43,382 bases of DNA, from NCBI GenBank assembly GCA_036732755.1, contig DAINBU010000031.1:1-43382 (forward strand), in the 5' to 3' direction. This DNA is from DASRRB01 sp036732755 (GTDB taxonomy: Bacteria > Planctomycetota > B15-G4 > SIAN01). The position numbers and the translations under genes were made by a program. Below are positions 16,861 through 25,120 of this stretch, piece by piece. Position 1 is the stretch's first letter. Each line of letters begins with the position of its first letter. The notes beneath the pieces were generated by a model. The model was given only the letters and a program-made list of their open reading frames with translations, ran no database searches and was not told the origin of the DNA.

Positions 16861-19800
16861 ATGCTCGGCATCGAGCCTCGCACCGCACTGCGCGCCGCCT
16901 TCGCGGCCGCGGCGCTCGCCGGGTCCGCGTTCGTCGTCGTCGCGGGGTGCGCCCGCTTCACCGACCGCGACCTCTCGACGTCGATCGGCCACGCACCGCC
17001 GGTCCCGGGCGAGACAGGCTACGGCACCGCCGACGAGGAGACCGCCGCGTCGGCCGGTTGCATCACCTGCCACGAGGGGGTCGATCGCCCCTCGATGCAC
17101 GTGTCGAATCTCGTGCGCATCGGCTGCGCCCAATGCCACGGCGGCGACCCGAACGTCCACAAGCCTTCCGGCTCGAAGAGCACGCGCCCGTTCGACTCCG
17201 GCTACCTCGCGGCGATGGAGTCGGCGCACGTCGCGCCCCTCTTCCCGGGGAAATGGGCGAGCTCGGCCAACCCGAAGAACAGCTACGCGCTGCTCAACAC
17301 GGAGCGGCTCGAGTTCGTCCGCTTCGTGAACCCCGGCGACCTGCGCGTCGCGCCGCAGACCTGCGGCCCGTGCCACCCGAGCGAGACGCGGCGCGTCCCG
17401 ACCAGCATCATGGCGCACAGCGCGATGGTGCCCGGCTCCGGCCTCTACAACAACGGCGTCTCGCCGTGGAAGCACTACACGGTCGGCGAGTTCTACATGC
17501 CGAACGGGACGGCGGCGAAGGCGGTCGCGAACCCGGCGCCGACCGAGGCCGAGAAGGCGCGCGGCGTCCTCGCCGAGCTCATCCCCTACCCGCGCTTCGA
17601 GATCTCCGAGCCCGGCAACCAGTTCCGCGTGCTCGAGCGCGGCATCCCCAACACGCGCGGGCTCGGGACGCTGAACAAGGTCGACGGCGCGGTCCTCACC
17701 GTGACCAAGACGCGGCTCAACGACCCCAACCTCTGGTTCCTCGGCACCAACGACTACGCCGGCGAGTACCGCTCCAGCGGCTGCAATGCCTGCCACGTCC
17801 TCTACGCCAACGACGACAGCGCGGCGGGCGGGCCGGCCGCCTTCGCCGGCCGCGACGGCACGAGCGCGAGCAACGACGCGACGATCGCGCGCGGCGAGCG
17901 CGGCCACCCGATCGAGCACCGCTTCACGCGCGCGATCCCGACCAGCCAGTGCCTCACCTGCCACATCCACCAGGGCAGCGGCGCGCTCGGCAACTACATC
18001 GGCGTCGAGTGGTGGGACGGCGAGACCGACGGCGCGGCCTTCTACAAGAAGGACGGCCAGGCCAAGTGGGGCGAGGAGCTGCACGACGTCCACGACCAGG
18101 CCAACCCGACCGCCAAGCACACGCAGTTCACGCCGCAGCACCGCTCCGGCTGGTCGTTCCGCAAGATCTACCGGAAGGACCAGGAGGGGCGCCTGCTCGA
18201 CGCCGACGGCAACGTCATCCCGGCCGGCGACCCCGAGTGGGCCAAGAAGGCGGTCCACCTCGTCGACGCCCACTTCGAGGCGGGCATGCACTGCATCGAC
18301 TGCCACACCGAGCAGGACGTGCACGGCGACGGGAAGCTCTACGGCGAGATGATCGACGCGGTCGAGATCGCCTGCATCGACTGCCACGGCACGGTCTCCG
18401 AGCGCGCGAAGCTCAAGACCAGCAACCCGGCCGGCGGGCGCGACCTGCTCTACCAGCCGGGCAGCAACGACGCGCCGCGCACGCGCGTGCCGTTCGGCGC
18501 CGGCAAGCCGCAGTTCGAGTGGAAGGACGGCGGCAAGACGCTCGTGCAGCACAGCAAGGTCGACCCGAGCCGGCAGTGGGTCGTGCCGCAGCTCGCCGAC
18601 GTCGTCGACCCGGCGAGCAAGGCCTACAACAAGAAGGCGGCGGTCGCGAAGACGCTGCTGCGCGACGGCTCGGGCTTCGGCGACGCGCGCGTCGCGCCCG
18701 ACAAGCTCGCGCACGGGAACGACCGCCTCACCTGCTACACCTGCCACGTCGCGTGGGCCGTCTCGTGCCAGGGCTGCCACCTCGCGGCGCGCACCAACGT
18801 CCGCCTCGACGCCAAGCACTACTTCGGCGAGTGCACGAAGGGCGACGTCGGGTACTACTCGCAGGGGCTGCGCAGCGACTCCTTCATGCTCGGCATCAAC
18901 GGCGACGTGAAGGGCAACCAGATCAGCCCGGTGCGCTCGGCGTCGGCGGTCTGCGCGACGGTCGAGGACGGCAACCGCGCGATCGTCGTGAACCAGCAGC
19001 CGACCATCTCGTCGGCCGGCTTCAGCGCGACCGCGTTCACCCCCTTCCCGCCCCACACCTTCAGCGCGAAGTACGGCCAGGCGTGCACCGCCTGCCACCT
19101 GAGCGAGGCGGACGACAACAACGCGAGGCTCGCCACGCTCTTCGTGCTCGGCTCGCATGCGGCCGACTTCGTCGGGTCGTACGCGTACGTGGGGCTCGGC
19201 GGCGGTGGCGTCGAGTCGATCGGCGTGACCGAGGGCTTCGAGCCGCAGCCGGTGATCGGCAGCGACTTCCACGCGCTGACGCAGCCCGAGTCGTTCGCGG
19301 CGCACCAGCAGGGGGGCCGCGTGCTGACCGACCACTACGTCCACGAGTCGGAGAACGCGCAGTCGGTGCAGGCGCGCGGCGAGTACCTCTACACGGCCGA
19401 CGGCAAGGACGGCCTGCGCGTCTTCGACATCGCGAACGTCGCCAACAAGGACGCGGCGCAGCGCATCGTGTCGTCGCCGTTCAGCCCGCTCGGCGCGCGG
19501 GCGCAGGTGAAGACGCGCGACGCGAGCGCGGTCCTCCTCCCCTCGACCGTGCCGCTCGACCCGCGGCGCGTCCAGGACCCGGCCAGCCGCGAAGGCAAGG
19601 TCGAGCCCTTCTTCGGCTACGCCTTCGTCACCGACCGCGTCGAGGGGCTCGTGACGGTCGACGTGAACACCTTCGTCGACGGCAACGGGGAGAACAACTT
19701 CCTCGAGCGCGCCGCCACCTTCAATCCCGACGGGAAGCTGACCGGGGCGAGCGGCGGCGCGGTGATCGGCCACTACCTCTACGTCTGCACGCCGCGCGGG

Positions 19801-20505
19801 ATCGCGGTGGTGAACGTCCTCGACCCGAAGGCGCCGGCGCTCGTGACGGAAGTGACCGAGGGGCTGAACGGGCTGCGCGCGCTCGACGCGCAGTTCCGCT
19901 ACGCCGCGGTCGTCGACGCCGACGGCATGAAGGTGCTCGACGTCACGAACCTCGAGGCGCCGGCGGTCGTGAGCGGCGTCCTCGTCCCTCTCGCCGACGC
20001 TCGCAACGTCCGCGTCTCGCGCACCTACGCCTACGTCGCGGCCGGCAAGGAGGGGCTCGCGATCGTCGACGTCCGGCGCTTCCGCGCGCCGACGCTGGTC
20101 CAGAAGTTCACCGCCGAAGGGGTCATGAACGACGTGAACGCCGTCGTCACCGGCCTCACCAACGCGAGCTTCTTCGCCTACGTCGCCGACGGGAAGAACG
20201 GGCTGCGCGTGGTCGAGCTCTGGAGCCCGGCGCGCTCGGCGCAGACCGACGGCGCCTCGCCGCCGCCCGACCCCAAGCTGATCGCCACCTGCCCAACACC
20301 GGCGCCCTGCATCGCCATCTCCACCGGCCAGCAGCGCGACCGCGGCTGCGACGAGAGCGGCCACCAGATGTCGGTCTTCGGGCGCATCGGGTCGCGGCCG
20401 ATGAACGGCGAGGAGCGGGCGAGGTTCTATTTGCGCGACGGGAAGCCGTTCACGGTGAAGGACGATGCGAGCGGGTACGAGGAGAAGCGCGCGGCTCCGA
20501 AGTGA
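16861..20505 (+). CDS. decaheme c-type cytochrome lipoprotein with C-terminal LVIVD-repeat domain
   Basis: This 1214-residue redox protein carries a signal peptide with lipobox (VVAGC, Cys30), so it is probably anchored to the outer membrane and possibly surface-exposed. Ten CXXCH heme sites are visible between residues 67 and 746: CITCH, CAQCH, CGPCH, CNACH, CLTCH, two CIDCH, CYTCH, CQGCH and CTACH. From about residue 830 to 1120, repeated units such as GEYLYTADGKDGLRVFDI, YVCTPRGIAVVNVLD and YAYVAAGKEGLAIVDV form roughly six LVIVD-type repeats, presumably a beta-propeller. The likely role is terminal or extracellular electron transfer, or a binding platform. The start ATG follows the barrel gene by 32 bases. 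A different-frame overlapping product is not supported. Confidence 0.88.
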   Translation: MLGIEPRTALRAAFAAAALAGSAFVVVAGCARFTDRDLSTSIGHAPPVPGETGYGTADEETAASAGCITCHEGVDRPSMHVSNLVRIGCAQCHGGDPNVHKPSGSKSTRPFDSGYLAAMESAHVAPLFPGKWASSANPKNSYALLNTERLEFVRFVNPGDLRVAPQTCGPCHPSETRRVPTSIMAHSAMVPGSGLYNNGVSPWKHYTVGEFYMPNGTAAKAVANPAPTEAEKARGVLAELIPYPRFEISEPGNQFRVLERGIPNTRGLGTLNKVDGAVLTVTKTRLNDPNLWFLGTNDYAGEYRSSGCNACHVLYANDDSAAGGPAAFAGRDGTSASNDATIARGERGHPIEHRFTRAIPTSQCLTCHIHQGSGALGNYIGVEWWDGETDGAAFYKKDGQAKWGEELHDVHDQANPTAKHTQFTPQHRSGWSFRKIYRKDQEGRLLDADGNVIPAGDPEWAKKAVHLVDAHFEAGMHCIDCHTEQDVHGDGKLYGEMIDAVEIACIDCHGTVSERAKLKTSNPAGGRDLLYQPGSNDAPRTRVPFGAGKPQFEWKDGGKTLVQHSKVDPSRQWVVPQLADVVDPASKAYNKKAAVAKTLLRDGSGFGDARVAPDKLAHGNDRLTCYTCHVAWAVSCQGCHLAARTNVRLDAKHYFGECTKGDVGYYSQGLRSDSFMLGINGDVKGNQISPVRSASAVCATVEDGNRAIVVNQQPTISSAGFSATAFTPFPPHTFSAKYGQACTACHLSEADDNNARLATLFVLGSHAADFVGSYAYVGLGGGGVESIGVTEGFEPQPVIGSDFHALTQPESFAAHQQGGRVLTDHYVHESENAQSVQARGEYLYTADGKDGLRVFDIANVANKDAAQRIVSSPFSPLGARAQVKTRDASAVLLPSTVPLDPRRVQDPASREGKVEPFFGYAFVTDRVEGLVTVDVNTFVDGNGENNFLERAATFNPDGKLTGASGGAVIGHYLYVCTPRGIAVVNVLDPKAPALVTEVTEGLNGLRALDAQFRYAAVVDADGMKVLDVTNLEAPAVVSGVLVPLADARNVRVSRTYAYVAAGKEGLAIVDVRRFRAPTLVQKFTAEGVMNDVNAVVTGLTNASFFAYVADGKNGLRVVELWSPARSAQTDGASPPPDPKLIATCPTPAPCIAISTGQQRDRGCDESGHQMSVFGRIGSRPMNGEERARFYLRDGKPFTVKDDASGYEEKRAAPK

Positions 20506-21039
20506 GGAGCAGGAGACGGAGGAGCAGACGTCGAGGGCGCGAGTGCAGAGGCCGCGGGAGAAAACCTCGCCTCGATGAGGGCTGCCCTTCGCCGCTCCAT
20601 TCAACTGACAAGCGGCGGCTCCGGCGCACTGCGCGACCTACGGGACCGTGCCTGCTGCTGATTCGGTGGTCGACAGTCGCGCGAGGCCCTCCCTCGACGA
20701 GGTCTTCTCCCGCGGCCTCTGCGCACGGTCCTCGTACAACGTCCGACCTCGTGTCTGCGCATTCGGGCGCGGCGCGGTCCTCGCGGGATCCGTCGGCCAC
20801 CGCGGTCGATCGGTGACCGGAAATGGGGCGGCGCGAGCGAATAGGGCGGGCGCCCGATCGGATCGCATTCGTGGGTCGACGAATGTGGTGCCCGAGGGAC
20901 CGCCGCGGAATTGCGAGTCGGTGGCGCCGTTCGCGGCGTTCGGTTTTAATCGCGCGCGAACGGTCGATCGGCCGTCGAGTCGGAAATGGTCTCGTCGACG
21001 ACGAGAGTCGAGGACGAGAGTCGAGAACGAGGTGAGCCC
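20506..21039. other. 534-bp intergenic region with decayed repeat content
   Basis: No protein or RNA gene is recognisable. The left third holds a long inverted repeat (separate entry). The right end (21001-21031) contains a 13-bp tandem unit (ACGAGAGTCGAGG, then ACGAGAGTCGAGA) just before the next ribosome-binding site. Base composition drops compared with the neighbouring cytochrome gene, including an AT-rich TTTTAAT near 20943 that could contribute to a promoter for the following lipoprotein gene. Confidence 0.5.
20545..20722. repeat. inverted repeat, 25-bp arms with one mismatch, 128-bp spacer
   Basis: The left arm (20545-20569, GCAGAGGCCGCGGGAGAAAA...) is the reverse complement of the right arm (20698-20722) at 24 of 25 positions. 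Weaker similarity continues outward for a few tens of bases. The 128-bp interior has no reading frame of note. The layout resembles a small non-autonomous element (MITE-like) or a large cruciform; no target-site duplication was identified with certainty. Confidence 0.6.
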
Positions 21040-21579
21040 ATGAAGGCGCAGGTCTCGATCCGAGTCGCGAGCGTCGTCGCAGGGGTCGCGCTCGCGGGGT
21101 GCGCTTCGACGGATCGCGATGGATTCCGCGGCTTCACGAACGTCGAGGGGGTCGACGGCGGGAAGCGGGTCAAGGTCGAGGGAGTGTTCGAGGTCACGGC
21201 GCCGATCGCGGTCCGCACGGACGGCGGCGTCGTCTTCGAGTCGACAACCTCGCGTCGCGACGTCGTCCTGACGGAATGGATCGACTCGGGATCGGCCGAT
21301 CCCCGCGTGACGAGCCGCGGAGGCGAGTTCTCGATGGAATTTCCGCCCGAGCTGCTGGAGGACATGAGTCGGCTCGACCCTTCGAACCGGAGGTCTTCGA
21401 CGACCTCCGACGGAGGCCCGAAGCCGCAGGTCCGCCATTGGCGCGCGAACCACGTCCGGGTGCGGACCGACGGCCGCGGACGCTGGCTCGTGGACGCGAT
21501 CGACCTCTCCGACGGGAGCGAATCGACGTACGAGAGCACCTACTCGAGTCACGTCGAATACGACGTCTCGGCGCGTTGA
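21040..21579 (+). CDS. putative lipoprotein, function unknown
   Basis: The 179-residue protein has a signal peptide with lipobox (GVALAGC, Cys21) followed by a soluble beta-rich region (VKVEGVFEVTAPIAVRTDGG) with several Asp/Arg pairs and a short Ser/Thr-rich stretch near residue 127. I recognise no family. GAGGTGA a few bases upstream supports the ATG at 21040. Its codon use is less GC3-extreme than that of the flanking cytochrome genes, and it stands alone between an inverted repeat and a convergent operon, so it may be a recent arrival. Confidence 0.65.
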   Translation: MKAQVSIRVASVVAGVALAGCASTDRDGFRGFTNVEGVDGGKRVKVEGVFEVTAPIAVRTDGGVVFESTTSRRDVVLTEWIDSGSADPRVTSRGGEFSMEFPPELLEDMSRLDPSNRRSSTTSDGGPKPQVRHWRANHVRVRTDGRGRWLVDAIDLSDGSESTYESTYSSHVEYDVSAR

Positions 21580-21656
21580 CCGGCCCGGCGTCGCCGGCTC
21601 GCTTTCGCGGACGTGCCCTGCGCCCTCGACGCCCGCTCCTCCGCTCTCCGCCGCGC

Positions 21657-23663
21657 CTACCGATGGAATCGCGCGATCGCGTGACACTTCACGCACGCGT
21701 CCATCGCCACCCCCGGCATCCCGATCTGTTTCAGCCGGCTCGTCCCGTCGACGCCCGCGTGGCAGGCGTCGCACGCGAGCGACCCGTGGTTCGGCGAGAA
21801 GTGGTCGAACTTCTCGACGCCGCCGCGCTTCACGACGACCGCCTCCTTCGCGTCGATCACGCTCCGCTCGCAGCGCGCCGGCTCGCCGGGCTTCGCGGGG
21901 CGGTCGAGGTCGATGTGGCAGGTCGCGCAGGACGTCCGCGCGTGGCCGGCGTGGCAGTCGGCGCAGGCGCGCGCCTTCGGGCCCACCCCCATCGCGACGC
22001 CGTCCTGCGCGAGCACGTGACACGCGAAGCAGCCGCGCGCGAGGACGTCGGAGTTCGAGGTGCCGCGCGCGCCGCCGGCGTGGGAGCGGTGGACGATGTC
22101 GGCGCGCGGGCCCGAGCCGGCGCCGCCGTCCGAGCCGGACCTGGCGTCGGACGGAGCGACGGTCGCGCTCCCCTTGTGGCATTTCGAGCAGGCGCCGAGG
22201 TCGACGTCGAGGCGGCCGCTCTTCGCGAGGTCGGCGAGGCTCTTCGAGTCGCGCACGTTCGCGTGGCAAACGGCGCACTGCGTGCGCGCGGACTCCTCGT
22301 CGAGCGAGCCGTCGGGAAAGACCGGCAGGTGGTGGTCGTGGCGGAAGGGCGCGCCGGCGACCCGCCGCTCGCTCCCGACCTTGCCGGAGACGTGGCACGC
22401 GGCGCACGCCTCCTTCGTGACGGGGTGATCTTGGGGCTCGAAGGCGTAGCGCACCGGCGCCGGCGCGGCGGCGGTGGTCTTCAGCTCCTTCGCGCCGGTC
22501 TTCTCGTGGCAGTCGGCGCAGACGCCGCTGTCGCGCCCGTGCTTGCGGTCCTTGAGCCGCCACGCGTGGCAGGCGAGGCAGCTCTCGTAGGTCACGGTCG
22601 CGAAGCCGCGGCCGTCGGTCGAGCGCTTCTCGTGGCAGGTCGCGCAGGTGATCGTCGTGCCGCGCTCGAAGACCGCCGACGGATGGAGGTGCTTCGTGTG
22701 GGAGAACGACTCGAACTGCAGCGCGACGTCGTAGAGCGGCCGCGCACGGTCGCGCGCCGGCGCGACGTCGGCGAGCTTGCGCGCAGGGAGCTCGGCGCCG
22801 TGGCAGCCGGCGCAGACCTCCTTCGGCGCGGGCCCGGGCAGCAGCGGCTCGCGCCGCGCGTCGGCGAGCGTCACGTGCACCGCGTTCCAGAGCAGCGTCT
22901 CGCGACCGAGGTGCTCCTCGTGGCAGTCGGCGCATTCCCGCGTCTTCTCGGCTGGCGCGGAGGCGGGCGGGTGCGACGAGTTCGCGGCCACCTGGTCCTG
23001 GTGGCATTCGGCGCAACGGAACTTCCGCGACGAGGTCGAGCCCTCGTGGCAGGCGAGGCAGCCGTCGGAACCGCCGAGCGCGTGGCCTTCGGCCGTCTTC
23101 GCGTCGGCGTGCGCCGCCGCGAGGTCGCCGCGCCCGCCGCCGCCCCCCGCCGCGCCGAGCCAGAGGGAGAGGACGAGCGCGAGCCCGATCGCTCCCGCCA
23201 TCGACCGCGCGAGGACCGGGTCCTTGCCCCACGACGCCTCGGGCGGGCCGTCGTGCTCGAGCGTCGCCGACTCCTTCGTCGTCGCATCGAGGCTGAGGCG
23301 CCGCACCGCGTGGTCGAGGTAGCCCTCGTCGACCGAGAGGACGAACTTCGCCGGCTCGGGCACCTTGAGCTCGAGCAGCGCCTGCCCGATCTGCAGCGCG
23401 CCGCCCGGCTCGAGCACCTCGTGGCCCGCGACCGGCACGCCGTTCAGGAAGGCGCCGGCGAAGAGGTCGATCGGCTCGATCGAGAGGCCGCCGAGCGCCG
23501 GCCGCAGCTTGAGCGCCAGCCCCGCGACGAGACGGTCGCCGATCCTGACGTCCGCCTTCGCACCCGAGCCGACGCGCAGCTCCTCGACCTCGAGCGTCTG
23601 CGCCGGCCGCTGGCGGTTGGGCCGATGCTCCTTCAGCCACTGGATCTCGAAGGTCGCCTTCAT
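21657..23663 (-). CDS. FHA-like domain / transmembrane helix / 15-heme cytochrome c fusion
   Basis: The 668 residues combine three parts. Residues 1 to about 105 look like an FHA fold, but the canonical Arg and SxxH phosphothreonine-binding residues are missing (GSGAKADVRIGDRLVAGLAL, later FLNGVPV), so it is likely a degenerate or docking FHA domain. One transmembrane helix spans about 153-172. The rest is periplasmic with 15 CXXCH motifs from residue 202 onward (CLACH, CAECH, CADCH, CAGCH, CATCH and others) and scattered His residues for bis-His ligation. The predicted topology puts the FHA part in the cytoplasm and the hemes in the periplasm. The ATG overlaps the stop of the preceding iron-sulfur gene in an ATGA junction. 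It is the last gene of the operon. Confidence 0.85.
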   Translation of the reverse strand: MKATFEIQWLKEHRPNRQRPAQTLEVEELRVGSGAKADVRIGDRLVAGLALKLRPALGGLSIEPIDLFAGAFLNGVPVAGHEVLEPGGALQIGQALLELKVPEPAKFVLSVDEGYLDHAVRRLSLDATTKESATLEHDGPPEASWGKDPVLARSMAGAIGLALVLSLWLGAAGGGGGRGDLAAAHADAKTAEGHALGGSDGCLACHEGSTSSRKFRCAECHQDQVAANSSHPPASAPAEKTRECADCHEEHLGRETLLWNAVHVTLADARREPLLPGPAPKEVCAGCHGAELPARKLADVAPARDRARPLYDVALQFESFSHTKHLHPSAVFERGTTITCATCHEKRSTDGRGFATVTYESCLACHAWRLKDRKHGRDSGVCADCHEKTGAKELKTTAAAPAPVRYAFEPQDHPVTKEACAACHVSGKVGSERRVAGAPFRHDHHLPVFPDGSLDEESARTQCAVCHANVRDSKSLADLAKSGRLDVDLGACSKCHKGSATVAPSDARSGSDGGAGSGPRADIVHRSHAGGARGTSNSDVLARGCFACHVLAQDGVAMGVGPKARACADCHAGHARTSCATCHIDLDRPAKPGEPARCERSVIDAKEAVVVKRGGVEKFDHFSPNHGSLACDACHAGVDGTSRLKQIGMPGVAMDACVKCHAIARFHR

Positions 23664-25120
23664 CCGAGCAGCGCCCGCGGATCCATGCGGGCGATCGCGC
23701 CGCACGGGCAGTGGTAGATGCACGCCTGGTCGCCGCGCTCGGCGCAGAAGTCGCATTTCACGGCGAGCGCCTTGGGCGTGCGCTTCATGCCGGCCGGCGC
23801 GCCGCTGCCCGGCGCGGGCACGTCGTCGGCGGGGTCGTCCTCGAGGAACTCCGAGAGCAGCGGGATCTTGTGCACCCACTTGCGCCAGCGCGGCAGCGCG
23901 GCCGGCGCCTTCTCGGCGGCGAGCTCCTGGATGTGGATCGTGCCGTAGGGGCAGGCCGGCTCGCACAGGCGACAGCCGGTGCAGCTCCACGGGTCGATGT
24001 GGACCTGGCCGTCGCGGCCGCGCGTGATCGATCCGAACTTGCAGGAGAGCATGCACTCGGGCACGCGGCAGTTGAAGCAGCTCGACGTGAGCAGCAGGTC
24101 GCCGTAGTTGATGCCGCGCTTGCCGATGCGCGGGATCCCGTCGTCGTGCGCGTCGATGCACCCCTCGATGCAGAGGTTGCAGTGGGTGCACTTGGAGCGG
24201 TCGATCACGAGCGCCATGCCGGCCTTGACGTAGTCGCGCTTGAGCATGAGCTCCAGCCCGCTGTCGGCCTCTTCGGCGACGACCTCGCCGAGCTTCTTCT
24301 GCGTCCACTCGGCGACGCGCTCGACGACGAGGCGCTTGAACTCGGGCGAGCGGTCGAGCGCGGCCTGGAACGACTCGGCGGGGATGCGCACGAGGTCGCA
24401 GCGCGTGATCGCGACGACGCTCGAGGCGCGCGGCGCCGCGCGCAGCAGCGCGCCCTCGCCGAACCAGGAGTTGTCGGAGAGGTAGGCCAGCAGCTTCTCG
24501 CGCCCGTCCTCGCCCTTCGTCACGACCTTCAGGTTGCCGGTGCGGACGACGTAGAAGTCCTTGGCGGGATCGCCCTCCTTCAGCACGCTCGCGCCCGGCT
24601 CGGCCATCTCGAGCAGCGAGCTGTCGCCGATGCGCTGCAGCAGCTCGTCGGGCAGCCCGCGCAGCAGCGACATGTTCTTCAGCAGGCCCTGCAGCACCCG
24701 CTGGCGGTAGTGCTCGTCGATCTTCTTCCGGAACTCGGGGGCGCGCTTGTCCTTGTAGATCTTCTCGAAGGCGTGGCGCGGGATCTTGAAGGCGACCAGC
24801 TCCGACTCGCAGATCGCGGTGAGCGTGCGCGGGGAGTTCGAGAGCGCGCTCATCTCGCCGAACCACGCGTGGCGCGGCAGCAGGGCGAGCTGCTCGAACT
24901 TGCCGAGGTGGTCGATGCGGTAGACGCCGACCGCGCCCTCGATCACGACGTAGCAGTCGGCGGTGAACTCGCCCTGCTCGAAGATCGACGCACCGCGCGC
25001 GTAGACGACGAACTCGCACTCGGCCTGCAGCTTCTTCAGGAGGTCGGCGGGCGTCCCCTGGAAGAGCGGGATCTCGGCGAGCGGATCGTCGACTTTCGGC
25101 GGATTCGGCGGCGTTTCCAT
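23660..25120 (-). CDS. tandem cyclic-nucleotide-binding domains fused to a 16-Cys iron-sulfur protein
   Basis: The protein has 486 residues, with no signal peptide or twin-Arg motif, so it is probably cytoplasmic. Residues 15-125 and 150-265 are two cNMP-binding domains; both keep the phosphate-binding-cassette pattern (WFGEMSALSNSPRT at 87-99 and WFGEGALLRAAPRA at 219-232). From residue 303 a polyferredoxin module follows with Cys quartets at 311/314/317/321, 348/351/356/360, 380/383/386/390 and 456/459/467/471. This resembles the four-cluster electron-transfer subunits of DmsB/NrfC/HybA-type enzymes. It is likely an electron carrier whose docking or activity responds to cAMP or cGMP; this is inference. 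The start ATG shares a base with the stop of the upstream membrane gene (TGATG). Confidence 0.88.
   Translation of the reverse strand: METPPNPPKVDDPLAEIPLFQGTPADLLKKLQAECEFVVYARGASIFEQGEFTADCYVVIEGAVGVYRIDHLGKFEQLALLPRHAWFGEMSALSNSPRTLTAICESELVAFKIPRHAFEKIYKDKRAPEFRKKIDEHYRQRVLQGLLKNMSLLRGLPDELLQRIGDSSLLEMAEPGASVLKEGDPAKDFYVVRTGNLKVVTKGEDGREKLLAYLSDNSWFGEGALLRAAPRASSVVAITRCDLVRIPAESFQAALDRSPEFKRLVVERVAEWTQKKLGEVVAEEADSGLELMLKRDYVKAGMALVIDRSKCTHCNLCIEGCIDAHDDGIPRIGKRGINYGDLLLTSSCFNCRVPECMLSCKFGSITRGRDGQVHIDPWSCTGCRLCEPACPYGTIHIQELAAEKAPAALPRWRKWVHKIPLLSEFLEDDPADDVPAPGSGAPAGMKRTPKALAVKCDFCAERGDQACIYHCPCGAIARMDPRALLG

Noticed and set aside
16829..20604. Antisense frame of over a thousand codons opposite the decaheme cytochrome
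   Set aside because: The plus strand encodes clear heme and LVIVD motifs; the minus product is low-complexity Arg/Val/Asp sequence.
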